This document shows, in pieces, positions 63,086 through 64,000 of a DNA stretch of 64,000 nucleotides. This DNA is from Membranihabitans marinus. GTDB lineage: Bacteria; Bacteroidota; Bacteroidia; Chitinophagales; Saprospiraceae. Under the pieces are notes generated by a model. That model had not been told where the DNA came from. It ran no database searches and saw nothing but the letters and a program-made list of their open reading frames with translations. Numbering within the stretch: the first letter of the stretch is position 1; every line of letters starts with the position of its first letter. Position numbers and translations under genes: made by a program. The stretch covers positions 1-64,000 of the forward strand of contig NZ_JAHVHU010000010.1 in NCBI RefSeq assembly GCF_019802045.1, written 5' to 3'.

Positions 63086-63961
63086 ATGATATACAAAATT
63101 ATACCTCAACTTCTACTATTCACCGCAGTACTTGCATCGATACTTAGTCTTTCGTCTTGTGATGAAGAGTTCGATCAGGTTGAAGCATACAAGAAGAACA
63201 TTTATCTGGTTCACAGTGAAAATCTGATCCATCATTTTATTCACCCTTTCCAGGACAAACCTTCAGAAGGGTTTATAACCGTATACTGCAGTGGATCGCT
63301 CTTACCAGATAGAGACATACAAATTGACATGGAGTTCGATCCGGACATTATAGACGAGTACAATTTCATCGAGTTTGAACACGATAGTTCCAGGTATGTC
63401 CATATGCTCAACCAGGAAAATTTTGAAGTTCCATCATTTACCGTTGAAATTAAGAAAGGAACATTGTACAGCAACATGCCGATCCTATTGAATGCGCATG
63501 GATTATCCCCAGACACTACCTACGTGATTCCTTTAAGAATCAAACAGGTCAATGAGTACGAAGTCAATGAGGAATTATCATCTATACTCTATGCGGTTCA
63601 ACTTAAAAATGAATATTCGGGGCAGTACAGGATGTCAGGCACGCTGATCGATACAGCTTCAGGTGTTGAACAGCAAGTCTTTAAAGATAAAAACATCGTA
63701 CCCATCGATGAGTTTACCAGCCGAATGTATGTAGCTGCCGAAAATGAAAACCCGGCGAATATACCAACATATACCCTGAAATTTAGCGTTAACCCGGATA
63801 ATTCCGTCACGATTCATGAAGGAAATAACATCGGTGATTTGGGCGATAGTCGATATCAGCCAGAAAAAAAGACTTTTACCCTCAACTATAGTTTTATGAT
63901 TGATGGTCACCGGTATGATATGCATGAAACGCTAATCAATAGGGATCAAAGTAGTCGATGA
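63086..63961 (+). CDS. DUF1735-type surface lipoprotein (SusE-position glycan-binding candidate)
   Basis: 291-residue lipoprotein, signal ending SLSSC (Cys25). An N-terminal beta-sandwich of the BT_3987-like/DUF1735 kind (about 35-170) carries a strand pattern with FTVEIKKGTLYSNMPILL and DTTYVIPLRIKQVNEYEVNE. A second beta domain follows to the C-terminus. Proteins in this position after SusD are often surface glycan-binding proteins. It closes the 56761-63961 operon within the window. An enzyme gene could follow beyond the right edge. Confidence 0.82.
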   Translation: MIYKIIPQLLLFTAVLASILSLSSCDEEFDQVEAYKKNIYLVHSENLIHHFIHPFQDKPSEGFITVYCSGSLLPDRDIQIDMEFDPDIIDEYNFIEFEHDSSRYVHMLNQENFEVPSFTVEIKKGTLYSNMPILLNAHGLSPDTTYVIPLRIKQVNEYEVNEELSSILYAVQLKNEYSGQYRMSGTLIDTASGVEQQVFKDKNIVPIDEFTSRMYVAAENENPANIPTYTLKFSVNPDNSVTIHEGNNIGDLGDSRYQPEKKTFTLNYSFMIDGHRYDMHETLINRDQSSR

Positions 63962-64000
63962 TCTTGTTGTATTAGGCATTGAGTTTGTTGCCTTTATAAA

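Overview
The window looks like a chromosomal segment of a member of the Bacteroidota, probably a Saprospiria-like or related free-living glycan degrader. Supporting signs are SusC/SusD pairs, a type IX secretion type B C-terminal domain on a protein with SprB-like repeats, a DUF4271 gene beside hemD, LytTR/LytS signalling, and candidate promoters of the Bacteroidota form (TTG...TAnnTTTG). The lineage is inferred from gene content. I found no rRNA, tRNA, CRISPR array or intact insertion sequence.

Layout. Positions 1-14,500 are mostly housekeeping: a decayed four-helix-bundle gene, pcm, a phosphohexomutase / cytochrome c / SDR / glycosyltransferase run, ahcY, yidD, hemB-DUF4271-hemD, a Nudix hydrolase, a helical conserved protein, tex and lptC. 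Positions 14,500-23,000 hold a large secreted SprB-repeat protein, a sulfatase and pyruvate carboxylase. Positions 23,200-27,460 form a sulfur-assimilation locus. metY and metX are transcribed leftward behind a well-supported SAM-I riboswitch, and an OsmC-like gene plus a second trans-sulfuration enzyme are transcribed rightward from the same short intergenic region. Positions 27,500-35,600 carry a MauG-type dihaem peroxidase, a DUF1080 hydrolase, a LytS/LytTR pair, a TonB-dependent receptor and a DUF481-like outer-membrane protein.

Positions 35,700-46,000 form a carbohydrate region: two BNR_4-type beta-propeller proteins (one frameshifted in a G7 run), three exported Gfo/Idh/MocA oxidoreductases, an SGNH esterase and an aldo/keto reductase. 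With the DUF1080 protein they suggest oxidative or lyase-based glycan breakdown outside the cytoplasm. Positions 46,300-64,000 hold a DUF2064 protein, a SusC/SusD pair, a nucleoside hydrolase followed by an APH/MtnK-like kinase, and a second SusC/SusD system with TIG-NHL and DUF1735 lipoproteins, opposite a divergent propeller lipoprotein.

The most unusual signal is about 0.83 kb of palindrome-rich, repeat-like DNA inside the signal-peptide region of the first SusD gene (about 50,393-51,224). The reading frame stays open through it for about 277 codons. Other structure worth a look is a (TTAGGTG)n-type heptamer family placed just after stop codons, a 74-bp tandem repeat that supplies the last codons of pcm, the G7 frameshift, and the riboswitch-controlled divergent met locus.
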